DNA of 64,000 nt from an uncultured Pseudomonas sp. GTDB lineage: Bacteria; Pseudomonadota; Gammaproteobacteria; Pseudomonadales; Pseudomonadaceae. The position numbers were made by a program, and so were the translations under genes. The DNA is taken from assembly GCA_943912755.1 (NCBI GenBank), contig CALTWF010000008.1:1-64000 (forward strand). The letters are read 5' to 3'. The notes beneath the pieces were generated by a model that saw only the letters and a program-made list of their open reading frames with translations, did not search any database and was not told the origin of the DNA. Within the stretch, counting starts at the first letter, position 1. Every line of letters begins with the position of its first letter. This document shows, in pieces, positions 9,017-17,021 of this stretch.

Positions 9017-9784
9017 ATGCCTTCCACCAACGATGATTCCCTCACCGAAGATTCCCGCAGCCCTGCCGAGGGTGGCGTCGCCGCCGTCGACCGGGCCTTC
9101 GCCATCCTCGCGGCGTTCGATGCCGATCGCGCTACCTTGCCGCTGGCTGAAATCGCCCGCCGCACCGGCCTCTACAAAAGCACCATCCTGCGCCTGATGA
9201 GTTCGCTGGAGCGGGCCGGTTTCGTCCGCCGCCAGGCCGACGGCCAGTACGGCATTGGCCATGAGCCGCTGCGCCTGGCCCAGCTATACCAGGCGTCGTT
9301 CCGCCTGCGCGATGCGATCTACCCGGTGCTGGAAGCCCTGACCGAGGAAACCGGCGAGACTTCGTCCTTCTATGTGATCGAGCACGACAGCCGGGTCGTG
9401 CTGTTTCGCGTGGAGCCCCGGCGGGCGGTGCGTTTTTCGATTCATGAAGGTGACCGTTTTCCGCTGCACGCCGGGGCTTCCGGCAAGATCCTGCGCGCCT
9501 TCGGGCCGCCGGCCGAGCGCGGTCTGGAAGAGGTCAGGGCGCGATTCTGGGCCACCTCCCACGGCGAGCGGGATCCGGAAACGGCATCGATTTCGGCGCC
9601 AGTATTCGGCATCGGCCATGAGTTCAAAGGGGCGCTGACCCTGTCCGGGCCGGCCGAGCGTTTCAACCGGGAGCAGTTGCAGGCGGCCAGTGCGCTGCTG
9701 CTCAAGCGTGCAGCCCAGGCCACCAGCCTGCTGGGCGGCGATACCCGCGAACTGCAGATTGCCCTGGAGCAGTTGCCGGGCTGA
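9017..9784 (+). CDS. IclR-family transcriptional regulator
   Basis: A 255-residue regulator. The N-terminal winged helix-turn-helix covers about residues 25-90 (AVDRAFAILAAFDADRATLPLAEIARRTGLYKSTILRLMSSLERAGFVRR). It is followed by the IclR effector domain with FRVEPRRAVRFSIHEGDRFPLHAGASGKILRAF. It lies downstream of the lyase, CoA-transferase and MFS genes in the same direction and is the natural regulator of both arms of the locus. Repeated CAGAA/TTCTG dyads in the 5127-5378 promoter region are plausible targets. The ligand is unknown but is likely the pathway substrate or its CoA ester. Confidence 0.9.
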   Translation: MPSTNDDSLTEDSRSPAEGGVAAVDRAFAILAAFDADRATLPLAEIARRTGLYKSTILRLMSSLERAGFVRRQADGQYGIGHEPLRLAQLYQASFRLRDAIYPVLEALTEETGETSSFYVIEHDSRVVLFRVEPRRAVRFSIHEGDRFPLHAGASGKILRAFGPPAERGLEEVRARFWATSHGERDPETASISAPVFGIGHEFKGALTLSGPAERFNREQLQAASALLLKRAAQATSLLGGDTRELQIALEQLPG

Positions 9785-9792
9785 CACCGGGC

Positions 9793-10857
9793 TCAGGCCC
9801 GGGTCAGGCGAATGATCTGCCGCGCACACCAGGCCCCGGTGAGGATCACGCCGAACAGGCGCAGGGTCTGCATCGCCAGGACCAGGCCGACATCGGCATG
9901 GGTTTCCACCGCAATGATCGCCATGGCATCCAGCCCGCCGGGGCTGGTGGCCAGGTACATCGACAGGAAATCGCTGCCCGCCGCCTTCGCCAGCACCCAG
10001 GCGCCGGCGGCGCACAGCAGGATCAGTACCACCGCGCCGGTAATCATGGTCGGCAGGCGTTTCCATACGTAGCGCACAGTCTGCCGGTCGAAGCGCAGGC
10101 CGATGTAGCAGCCGATGGCGCCGTAGGCGAAGGCCAGCACGCCATTGGGCAGGGTGATGGTCAGCAAGCCCGCCAGTTGCAGCGCGGCGCCGAGCAGCAG
10201 CGGCATCAGCAGGGCGCCGGCCGGGACGCGGGCGCCGACGATCAGGCCGAGCACCACCACCGCCAGGCTGAGCAGCAGGTTGCCCCAGTGCGCCGCATCG
10301 ACGATGACCGGCGCGCTGGCAGCGGCGCCGACCACTTCACCGGCGCCAAGCAGGTGGCTGACCAGCGAGCCGATCATTACCACGCACACCACCCGCACGT
10401 ATTGCATGGTCGCCACCACGCGGGCGTCGGCACCATGGTCCTCGGCCATCGACACCATGGCCGAGGCCGCGCCCGGCGCCGTGCCCCAGGCCGCCGTGCT
10501 GCCGGGAATACCGCCGAAACGCACGGTGCCGAGGCCGACCAGGGCGCTGAGCAGCACGGTGAGGAAGGTGGCGAACAGCATCAGTTCCCAGGAGTCGGCG
10601 AGGGAGGCCAGCACCGACCAGGTCACCGAGTGGGCCACCAGCAGGCCGACGCAGCCCTGGCCGAAGCGGAACAGCTGGCGGTGCAGGTTGAGGCGGGCGC
10701 CACACACGGCGAAGGCGATGGCCGTGAGCATCGGCCCGAGAAACAGCCCGGCGGGGACCGACAGGGCGTGGAGCAGTTGACCGGAGAGGCCGGCGCAGAC
10801 GATCAGCGCGAGCCATTGAGTGAGGGGGAAGCGGGCGGGAGACGAACTGACGGACAT
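9793..10857 (-). CDS. AbrB-family membrane transporter
   Basis: A 354-residue polytopic inner-membrane protein of the AbrB family (often misnamed ammonia monooxygenase). It is built from two similar halves of about 170 residues. The motif FGGIPGSTAAWGTAPGAASAMVSMAEDHGADARVVATMQYVRV in the first half is echoed by MYLATSPGGLDAMAIIAVETHADVGLVLAMQTLRLF in the second, which shows the internal duplication typical of the family. GGAGGA precedes the start at 10857. It ends nine bases from the convergent IclR gene and is divergent from a LysR gene that probably controls it. Function in this family is poorly defined. Confidence 0.85.
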   Translation of the reverse strand: MSVSSSPARFPLTQWLALIVCAGLSGQLLHALSVPAGLFLGPMLTAIAFAVCGARLNLHRQLFRFGQGCVGLLVAHSVTWSVLASLADSWELMLFATFLTVLLSALVGLGTVRFGGIPGSTAAWGTAPGAASAMVSMAEDHGADARVVATMQYVRVVCVVMIGSLVSHLLGAGEVVGAAASAPVIVDAAHWGNLLLSLAVVVLGLIVGARVPAGALLMPLLLGAALQLAGLLTITLPNGVLAFAYGAIGCYIGLRFDRQTVRYVWKRLPTMITGAVVLILLCAAGAWVLAKAAGSDFLSMYLATSPGGLDAMAIIAVETHADVGLVLAMQTLRLFGVILTGAWCARQIIRLTRA

Positions 10858-10926
10858 CGAAATCCTCCGTGGCAGAGGGACCGCGAACAGGCATCGCGGC
10901 GGTGCGGAGAAAATTATCGACGGGAC

Positions 10927-10961
10927 GATTCATCAAGTCTATTTTCTACTTTTGATGAATC
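10927..10961. promoter_or_regulatory. Operator-like inverted repeat between abrB-type and lysR genes
   Basis: GATTCATCAA-N15-TTGATGAATC is a perfect 10-bp-arm dyad in the divergent promoter region. A second palindrome with the same core, ATTCATGAAT at 10973-10982, abuts the lysR ATG. This is the arrangement expected of an activation and autoregulatory site for the LysR protein encoded beside it. Confidence 0.6.
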
Positions 10962-10982
10962 CATAACTGAAATTCATGAATC

Positions 10983-11885
10983 ATGGACCTGCGCGATCTC
11001 ACCTACTTTGAAACCATCGCCGACCTCGGCCACCTTGGCCGCGCTGCGGAAAAGCTCAATCGCAGCCAGCCGGCGCTGAGCAAGAGCATCCAGCGCCTGG
11101 AGGAATCCCTCGGTACCAGGCTGTTCCAGCGCGATGGCCGGCGCATCAAGCTCACCGATGTCGGCGAACTGCTGCTGGTCCGGGGGCGCGAGCTGCAGCG
11201 CAGCATCGCCGAGACCGAGCGCGAGGTGCGCGACTTCGCCAGCGGCATGGTCGGCAGCATCCGCCTCGGCTGCGCCGCGAGCATGGCCGAGCACTTGCTG
11301 CCGCAACTCACCGCTGCACTGCTGGAGCGCGCCCCGGACCTCACCCTGACCCTGTCCATCGCCCAGGACGACGTGCTCAAGGCGTCGCTGCGCAACGGGC
11401 AGCTGGACGCGATCATTCGCCCGCTGATCGTCAACGATCCCGACTTCCAGACCTGGCCGATCCTCGAAGACGAGGCGGTGGTGGTGGCCAGCGCCGATCA
11501 CCCGGTGTTCGACGGGCCGATCAACCTGGAAGCCCTGTGCCAATACCGCTGGGTGCTCGCCGGGCCGACGGTGACCGCACGGCGCTGGATCGACAACGCC
11601 TTCACCTCGCGTGAGTTGCCGGCGCCGCTGGTGCAGGTGGAAACCAACTCCATCTCCTTGTTGCCACGGCTTATCGCCCAGACCCGTTTGCTCAGCTTCG
11701 CCGCGCGGGAAACCCTGGAGCATGGCCATGGCATGAGCTGGCTGCGCGAGGTGCCGCTGCAGGAAACCACCATGCGCCGGACCGTGGCGGTGTCGGTGCG
11801 GGCGGGCGGTTACCTGCCGCCGGCGGTGGCGGCGATGGTGGAATTGCTGCGCGACAACGGGGCGCGGTTCATGCCGAAATCCTGA
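10983..11885 (+). CDS. LysR-family transcriptional regulator
   Basis: A 300-residue LysR regulator. Its winged HTH occupies the first 65 residues (DLRDLTYFETIADLGHLGR, AAEKLNRSQPALSKSIQRLE). A periplasmic-binding-protein-like effector domain follows from about residue 90. It is divergent from the AbrB-type carrier, with a strong dyad between the two, so it probably activates that carrier in response to a small aromatic or aliphatic acid. Its stop lies inside the tail of the convergent AEC gene, a 17-base overlap. Confidence 0.9.
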   Translation: MDLRDLTYFETIADLGHLGRAAEKLNRSQPALSKSIQRLEESLGTRLFQRDGRRIKLTDVGELLLVRGRELQRSIAETEREVRDFASGMVGSIRLGCAASMAEHLLPQLTAALLERAPDLTLTLSIAQDDVLKASLRNGQLDAIIRPLIVNDPDFQTWPILEDEAVVVASADHPVFDGPINLEALCQYRWVLAGPTVTARRWIDNAFTSRELPAPLVQVETNSISLLPRLIAQTRLLSFAARETLEHGHGMSWLREVPLQETTMRRTVAVSVRAGGYLPPAVAAMVELLRDNGARFMPKS

Positions 11886-12807
11886 AGCCGTAGAGCAGCA
11901 TGCCCAGGGTCACCAGCGATCCTACCGTCGACAACAGGATCACCCGCGAGATCACCCCGGCCTCGCGGTTGTAGTACTCCGCCAGCATGAAGGGCCCGGT
12001 CCCGGTCGGCAGCGCGCTGAGCAGCACCGCCGAGGTGGCCCACATCGGTTGCAGGGCGAACACCTTGAAGGCCAGCACCCAGGTGAGCAGCGGCTGGCCG
12101 ACCAGCTTCATCGTCACCAGCGGCCAGGGATTGCTGCCGCGCTCGCCGGTGGGCTTCTGTGCCAGGAACAAGCCCAGGGAAACCAGCGCGCAGGGCGTGG
12201 TCGCCGCCGCCAGCATGTCGAGAAAGTGCATTACCGGCACCGCGATACCCAGGCCGGTCGAGGCCCACAGCGCACCCGCCAGTGGCGCGATCACCAGCGG
12301 GTTCTTCGCCAGCGCGCGCAGCACCACGGCAACCGCCCGGCCCAGGTGTTTCTCCTGTTGCAGGCCGACCTCGATGCAGATCACCGCGATGGCGAACAGC
12401 ACGCAGACCACGATCAGCGTGGAAATCAGCGCCGGCTGCAGCCCCGGTTGGCCGAACAGCAGCGCGCACAGCGGGATGCCGATGTAGCCGGTATTGGCAT
12501 AGCCGGCGCTGAGGCCATCGATGCTGGACGACACCAGGCTGTGCCCGTCGAGCATGCGCCAGGCCACGGTGGCGGCGAACATCGCCAGGGTGCCGAGGCC
12601 GAAGGCGAGGATAAAGCCGGGTTGCCAGACCTCGCTCCAGGTGGCGGTGGCCGTGACCTTGAACAGCAGGGCCGGCAGGCACAGCCACACCACCATGCGG
12701 TTGATTTCCGAGGCAGCGGTGGCGCCGAGCTTGCCGCTCTTGCGGCACAGGTAACCGACCAGAATCAGGGCGAAGATCGGCAGGATGACGAACAGGACGG
12801 TATGCAT
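11869..12807 (-). CDS. AEC-family transporter (auxin efflux carrier-like)
   Basis: A 312-residue carrier with about ten membrane segments. Typical AEC features are the N-terminal VLPIFALILVGYLCRKSG, the central GYANTGYIGIPL and the C-terminal ALPTGTGPFMLAEYYNREAGVISRVILLSTVGS. Relatives carry malonate or other small carboxylates. ATG at 12807 was preferred over an upstream in-frame ATG at 12843 because TTGGAA lies before it and it matches family starts. It is divergent from the LysR gene at 12912. Confidence 0.88.
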   Translation of the reverse strand: MHTVLFVILPIFALILVGYLCRKSGKLGATAASEINRMVVWLCLPALLFKVTATATWSEVWQPGFILAFGLGTLAMFAATVAWRMLDGHSLVSSSIDGLSAGYANTGYIGIPLCALLFGQPGLQPALISTLIVVCVLFAIAVICIEVGLQQEKHLGRAVAVVLRALAKNPLVIAPLAGALWASTGLGIAVPVMHFLDMLAAATTPCALVSLGLFLAQKPTGERGSNPWPLVTMKLVGQPLLTWVLAFKVFALQPMWATSAVLLSALPTGTGPFMLAEYYNREAGVISRVILLSTVGSLVTLGMLLYGFRISA

Positions 12808-12911
12808 GGATTTCCAACGAGGCGGGGGAGTGAGGCCTGGCAAAGCTTAAGGGTGAGCATCGATACGGTCCAATGACTTATGATCTGTCCATTGATGCCT
12901 GGAGGCTATTG

Positions 12912-13787
12912 ATGATCGACTATCGACAGGTCCGCTATTTCCTCGCCCTTGCCGAGCATCTGCACTTCGGCAAGGCGGCGGCGAGTCTTAACCTGGCCCA
13001 GCCGTCCCTCAGCCGGCAGATCGCCAGCCTCGAAGAGGCGCTCGGTTGCCAACTGGTGCTGCGCAATTCGCGCTCGGTGGCACTGACGGCGGCGGGGCGT
13101 GAACTGCAACGCACGGCCAGTACGGTGGTGGCTGGTTTCGAGTCGGCGATCCGCTCGACCCAGGCGGTGGCCCGTGGGGAACGCGGCGAATTGAAGATCG
13201 CCTTCACCTCGATGGTCGCCTGGACCGGCTTGCCGCGCCTGATCCGCGACTTCGCCGATGCCTTTCCCACGGTGGGCCTGTCCCTCAACGAACTGCTGCC
13301 CAATGACCTGGGGCCATCGGTAGAGCGTGGCGAGAACGACCTGTGCCTGTCGTTCCGGCCGGTGGGGCAGGGGGCCTTGCAGTATCGGCCGCTGCACACC
13401 GAGACCCTGTGCATCGCCTTGCCCGCTGACCACCCGCTGGCAGCGGGCGATCAGGTGGAGCTGGCCGACCTCGCCAACTGCGGCTTTATTCTCAGCCCGC
13501 GCAGTACCGCGCCGGTGCTGTTCGACCAGATCATGGCGTCGTGCCAGGGCGCCGGTTTCGAGCCGGTGGTGAGGATGCACACCCACCTGCAAGGGACCAT
13601 TCTCAACCTGGTGGCGGAGGGGCTGGGTGTGTCGCTGGTCCCGACGGCGATGGCCAGGCCGGGGTTTGCCGGGGTGCGTTTCTATGCGCTGGCGGCGTCG
13701 CCGGAGATTGAGCTGGGGGTGTCGTGGAGCGAGGGCAATGGGAATCCGTGCCTTTCGGCGTTCTTGCAAAGGCTGGGGTTGGCTTGA
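12912..13787 (+). CDS. LysR-family transcriptional regulator
   Basis: A 291-residue LysR protein with an HTH at residues 1-60 (MIDYRQVRYFLALAEHLHFGKAAASLNLAQPSLSRQIASLE) and an effector domain. The sequence resembles regulators of aromatic-acid catabolism of the BenM/CatR/TfdT type, though that is only a general likeness. ATG at 12912 has GGAGG six bases before it. The upstream ATG at 12873 lacks such a site. An imperfect dyad, CATCGAT at 12858 and ATTGATG at 12891, lies in the divergent region and may be its operator for the AEC gene. Confidence 0.9.
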   Translation: MIDYRQVRYFLALAEHLHFGKAAASLNLAQPSLSRQIASLEEALGCQLVLRNSRSVALTAAGRELQRTASTVVAGFESAIRSTQAVARGERGELKIAFTSMVAWTGLPRLIRDFADAFPTVGLSLNELLPNDLGPSVERGENDLCLSFRPVGQGALQYRPLHTETLCIALPADHPLAAGDQVELADLANCGFILSPRSTAPVLFDQIMASCQGAGFEPVVRMHTHLQGTILNLVAEGLGVSLVPTAMARPGFAGVRFYALAASPEIELGVSWSEGNGNPCLSAFLQRLGLA

Positions 13788-13811
13788 CACTTCTTGAACA
13801 GCTGGCATGAA

Positions 13812-13834
13812 AAAGCCCGCCGAAGCGGGCTTTC
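13812..13834 (-). terminator. Rho-independent terminator of the BI-1/YccA gene, possibly bidirectional
   Basis: AAAGCCCGC-CGAA-GCGGGCTTT is a 9-bp perfect stem with a tetraloop. On the minus strand it is followed by a T-run, as expected for the leftward gene ending at 13852. On the plus strand a shorter T-run follows, so it may also stop the LysR transcript. Confidence 0.85.
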
Positions 13835-13851
13835 TCGTTGCAGCGGGTCGA

Positions 13852-14523
13852 TCAGTCGTCGGAGCTCATGATGCCGAACAGTTGCAGCAGGCTGACGAAC
13901 AGGTTGTAGATCGATACATACAGGCTGATGGTCGCCATGATGTAGTTGCGCTCGCCGCCGTGGATGATCTGGCTGGTCTGGAACAGGATGCAGACCGAAG
14001 AGAACAGCACGAAGCCGGCGCTGATCGCCAGTTGCAGGCCGCTGATCTGGAAGAAGAAGCTGGCGACCACTGCGCCCAGCAGGACGAAGAAACCGGCGGT
14101 GATGAAGCCGCTGAGGAAGCTCATGTCCTTGCGGGTGATCAACACGTAGGCCGACAGGCCACCGAAGACCAGCGCGGTCATGGCGAAGGCCGAACTGACC
14201 ACTTCGGCACCGCCGGCCATGCCCAGGTAACGGTTGAGGATCGGGCCAAGCAGGAAGCCCATGAAACCGGTCAGGACGAAGGTCGAAACCAGGCCCCAGG
14301 CGGAATCACGCAGCTTGGCGGTGAGGAAGAACAGACCGTAGAAACCGATCAGCACGACGAAGATGTTGGGATAGCCAACGCGCATCTGTTGTGCGACGAA
14401 GGCCATGACGGCACTGAAGAGAAGGGTCAAGGCCAGCAGACCATAAGTGTTGCGCAGGACCCGGCTGACTTCCTGCTGTTCGGCCTGAAGGCCGTGACCT
14501 ACGGCATAATCCTGTTCGCGCAT
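13852..14523 (-). CDS. Bax inhibitor-1/YccA-family membrane protein
   Basis: A 223-residue protein with seven hydrophobic segments of the BI-1/YccA family. It carries the family block TYGLLALTLLFSAVMAFVAQQMRV near the N-terminus. The C-terminus is ILFQTSQIIHGGERNYIMATISLYVSIYNLFVSLLQLFGIMSSDD, including the conserved acidic residues that form the pH-sensing pair in bacterial homologues. In E. coli YccA interacts with the FtsH protease. ATG at 14523 has AGGAG eight bases upstream, so the long upstream extension of the open frame is not coding. It stands alone next to tRNA-Ser and is part of the conserved core of the genus. Confidence 0.92.
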   Translation of the reverse strand: MREQDYAVGHGLQAEQQEVSRVLRNTYGLLALTLLFSAVMAFVAQQMRVGYPNIFVVLIGFYGLFFLTAKLRDSAWGLVSTFVLTGFMGFLLGPILNRYLGMAGGAEVVSSAFAMTALVFGGLSAYVLITRKDMSFLSGFITAGFFVLLGAVVASFFFQISGLQLAISAGFVLFSSVCILFQTSQIIHGGERNYIMATISLYVSIYNLFVSLLQLFGIMSSDD

Positions 14524-14601
14524 GGCGACACTCCTGTGGGTTTTGAAACGTTGAGTTGCAAAGATCATATCAGACCCTTGGAAAGCGGCCACGTAGAGAG
14601 T

Positions 14602-14629
14602 TTGACAGCTTGTTTCATTTCGGTATGAT
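14602..14629 (+). promoter_or_regulatory. Sigma-70 promoter of tRNA-Ser
   Basis: TTGACA at 14602-14607 and TATGAT at 14624-14629 are separated by 16 bases. The tRNA begins 20 bases after the -10 element, which suits a short leader removed by RNase P. Confidence 0.8.
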
Positions 14630-14648
14630 GGCGCCCGCATGACAGAGT

Positions 14649-14736
14649 GGAAGCGTGGCCGAGTGGTTTAAGGCAACGGTCTTGAAAACCGTCGATGGGC
14701 AACTATCCTAGAGTTCGAATCTCTACGCTTCCGCCA
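14649..14736 (+). tRNA. tRNA-Ser, anticodon TGA
   Basis: An 88-base cloverleaf with acceptor arms GGAAGCG and CGCTTCC, discriminator G and an encoded CCA. The anticodon TGA is at 14683-14685 in the loop CTTGAAA. There is a long variable arm as in class II tRNAs, and the T-arm contains GTTCGAATC. It decodes UCA and related codons. A promoter and an intrinsic terminator flank it, so it is a single-gene transcript. Confidence 0.97.
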
Positions 14737-14741
14737 TATTC

Positions 14742-14767
14742 AAAGCCCTGATTTTTCAGGGCTTTTT
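14742..14767 (+). terminator. Rho-independent terminator of tRNA-Ser
   Basis: AAAGCCCTG, a short T-rich loop, then CAGGGCTTTTT starts six bases after the CCA end. This is a strong stem with a U-tract. Confidence 0.9.
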
Positions 14768-14842
14768 GCGTTTTTGCGGTAGGGTAATTCGGCTCGCCCG
14801 GTACTGCTGCCTCCTCATATTCAGTACGACAAGGATGGTCAT

Positions 14843-15247
14843 ATGAAAATGCTGGCAGCTAGCTTGGGTGTCGTCGTGTCCTTGGCAGGGTGTTCCACTT
14901 CACCCATATCATCGACCAGTGCCGACAAGGTACCCCCTTCGAGAGTCTTTGCTTATCAGAGCCCCGCCGAGTCGACGCTGGTGGTGACGAGAGACACCGG
15001 GTTCCTGGCGGCCGGCTGCAATTACGAGCTGTATATCGACGGCAAGCTGTCAGCAGAGTTTGCGGTCGGTGAAACCCAGGCCTTCGGTCTTCCTGCCGGC
15101 CCTCACGTTCTGGGTGTTGCCGCAGCGAGGCATTGTGCTGGCGCAGGGATACTCGAGTACGAAGTTGAGCTGAAGCCTGGTCAAACACTCAAGCGGCGAA
15201 TTTTTGTTAACTCCGCTGGCTTTCACCTGATGCCAACGGGCTTTTGA
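14843..15247 (+). CDS. Small lipoprotein of unknown function
   Basis: A 134-residue protein. A signal sequence ends in a lipobox (SLAGC, Cys17), so it is probably lipid-anchored at the cell envelope. The middle portion (FLAAGCNYELYIDGKLSAEF, then AFGLPAGPHVLGV) has the character of a PEGA-like beta-sandwich in which a short hydrophilic peptide binds or presents a surface. Two further Cys residues (about 60 and 93) could form a disulfide. It lies alone after the tRNA gene. Similar small lipoproteins occur in pseudomonads without known function. Confidence 0.75.
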   Translation: MKMLAASLGVVVSLAGCSTSPISSTSADKVPPSRVFAYQSPAESTLVVTRDTGFLAAGCNYELYIDGKLSAEFAVGETQAFGLPAGPHVLGVAAARHCAGAGILEYEVELKPGQTLKRRIFVNSAGFHLMPTGF

Positions 15248-15412
15248 GTGCGTCGCGCTTGTTCTGAACAGCCAATTACCTCTGAACTTCAGGGGACACT
15301 GGACTGACCGGACGCCAGGTGTATCCTTGCAACCTTTGCCATGAACACACCGGGCATCTTGTGGCCGGATGCCCTCAGGCAAAGATCTTCAGCAGAACGG
15401 GATAGAACGGAA

Positions 15413-15595
15413 ATGGGCAAACGACTACAGGAACTGCGCAATGGCTTGACTCCGCGGCGAGGCCTGTGGACCGGCATTTCCCTGTTCGCGGTCGTGGGCC
15501 TGGGCACCATGCTCGCCCTGGAGATTGACCTGAGCTTCCTGATTGCACCCGCTGCCACTTTCTTCACGAGCACCGTGCTGCCTGCTTCGAATTAG
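15413..15595 (+). CDS. Possible small single-span membrane protein
   Basis: A 60-codon frame starting MGKRLQELRNGLTPRRGLW with one good hydrophobic segment (TGISLFAVVGLGTMLALEI) followed by a second weakly hydrophobic stretch. A positively charged N-terminus before a helix suits a real small membrane protein. The ribosome site is poor (CGGAAATG), and an upstream ATG at 15341 has none. Nothing else occupies 15248-15781, so it may be a genuine orphan gene or chance. Confidence 0.3.
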   Translation: MGKRLQELRNGLTPRRGLWTGISLFAVVGLGTMLALEIDLSFLIAPAATFFTSTVLPASN

Positions 15596-15781
15596 TCGAA
15601 TCCTGTGCCCTGTCAGCGTGCATTGCGCCCCAATACCGGGCACCTTCAGCGCCTCCACCGCCCCGAATCCGGCCAGATCCGGCCACAAACTCCACCCACC
15701 AGCACTTGGCACGCCTCTGGCATTACTTCCTGTGTGCGGGAGTAGCGCGAGCTAAATTGCACCACAATTCGAAAATAGGTC

Positions 15782-15876
15782 GGCTAGGGTTCCGGTCCGC
15801 TCATGCGGGCGTCTGGACCGAGAGCCGGCGACCTCCAGTTCGAGGTTACACGGCGGGATAAAAGCCCGGGAGACAG
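15782..15876 (+). promoter_or_regulatory. Guanidine-I (ykkC-yxkD) riboswitch
   Basis: The leader of the transporter gene contains the hallmark conserved elements of the ykkC class I aptamer in order: GGCTAGGGTTCCG at about 15782, CTGGACCGAGAG at about 15813, and ACACGGCGGGATAAAAGCCC then GGGAGA ending near 15873. These are the guanidine-binding core segments. A short P3-type hairpin, ACCTC-CAGTTC-GAGGT, lies at 15831-15846. The 3' part of the leader has no U-tract terminator. It does have an 8-base segment at 15925-15932, including the Shine-Dalgarno, that is perfectly complementary to 15833-15840 inside the aptamer. Control at translation initiation is therefore likely. Exact aptamer edges are approximate. 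Confidence 0.9.
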
Positions 15877-15939
15877 ACCACTCAGTGCAATGAGTGTCGT
15901 GCTGCTCCTGGTCCGCCCACCGTCAACTGGAGTCCCTCC

Positions 15940-17007
15940 ATGCCAAAGTCCCTGCTTTGCGCTCTTTTCGCAGCCGGCCTGGCCCTGTCCGCCAGCCCTG
16001 CCTCCAACGCCGCCGCCAAGACCGATTTCGATATCTGCTGGACCATCTACGCCGGCTGGATGCCGTGGGAGTACGCCGCCGCCGAGGGCATCGTCGATAA
16101 ATGGGCGAACAAGTACGGCATCCATATCAAGCTCACTCAGGTCAACGACTACGTCGAGTCGATCAACCAGTACACCGCCGGCCAGTTCGACGGCTGTTCG
16201 ATGACCAATATGGACGCCCTGACCATTCCCGCCGCCGGTGGCGTCGACAGCACCGCGCTGATCGTTGGCGACTTCTCCAACGGCAACGATGGCGTGGTGC
16301 TCAAGGGCACGGGCAAGACGGTGAACGACCTCAAGGGCATGGACGTCAACCTGGTCGAGCTGTCGGTGTCCCATTACCTGCTGGCGCGCGCCCTGGACTC
16401 CGCCGGGCTGCGGGAGAAGGACCTCAAGGTGGTCAACACCTCGGACGCCGATATCGCCGCCGCCTTCGATACCGCCGAGGTGCAGGCGGTGACCACCTGG
16501 AACCCGATGCTCGAAGAGGTGCGCAACAAGCCGGGGGTGACCCAGGTCTTCGATTCCAGCCGCATTCCCGGCGAGATCCTCGACCTGATGGTGGTCAACA
16601 CCCAGACCCTCAAGGACAACCCGGCCCTGGGCAAGGCCCTGACCGGCGCCTGGTACGAGGTGATGGACCTGATCGCCGGCGATTCGCCCGAGCGCGCCAA
16701 GGCCGTGGCGCATATGGCCAAGGCATCTGGCACCGATGTCGACGGCTTCGAGCGCCAGCTGTCCACCACCTACCTGTTCGACACGCCCAAGGCTGCGCTG
16801 ACCTTCGTCAGCAGCGCCGAACTGCCCAAGACCATGGACAAGGTCGCCAGCTTCTCCTTCGACCACGGCCTGCTCGGCGAGGGTGCCAAGGACAGCAAGG
16901 CGGTCGGCATGAGCTTTGCCAACGACGCGATCGTCGGCAACCCCGGCAACCTCAAGCTGCGCTTCGACCCGACCTACGTGCGCATGGCCGTCGACGGTTC
17001 GCTGTGA
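15940..17007 (+). CDS. ABC transporter substrate-binding protein of the urea-carboxylase/guanidine operon
   Basis: A 355-residue periplasmic binding protein with a signal peptide (cleavage near ASNAAA). It belongs to the NitT/TauT-like branch found beside urea carboxylase genes. Visible family stretches are FDICWTIYAGWMPWEYAAAEGIVDKWANKYGI and TAGQFDGCSMTNMDALTIPAAGGVDSTALIVGDFSNGNDGV. It probably captures guanidinium given the riboswitch in its leader, although homologues are often named as urea-binding. The ATG at 15940 has TGGAG seven bases upstream, within the segment that can pair with the riboswitch. It is the first gene of a seven-cistron unit. Confidence 0.9.
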   Translation: MPKSLLCALFAAGLALSASPASNAAAKTDFDICWTIYAGWMPWEYAAAEGIVDKWANKYGIHIKLTQVNDYVESINQYTAGQFDGCSMTNMDALTIPAAGGVDSTALIVGDFSNGNDGVVLKGTGKTVNDLKGMDVNLVELSVSHYLLARALDSAGLREKDLKVVNTSDADIAAAFDTAEVQAVTTWNPMLEEVRNKPGVTQVFDSSRIPGEILDLMVVNTQTLKDNPALGKALTGAWYEVMDLIAGDSPERAKAVAHMAKASGTDVDGFERQLSTTYLFDTPKAALTFVSSAELPKTMDKVASFSFDHGLLGEGAKDSKAVGMSFANDAIVGNPGNLKLRFDPTYVRMAVDGSL

Positions 17008-17021
17008 GCGAGGAACAGACC

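Noticed and set aside
14602..14767. tRNA-Ser as an integration site for a genomic island
   Set aside because: No integrase gene and no repeated tRNA 3' end (TCTCTACGCTTCCGCCA) was noticed downstream within the window.
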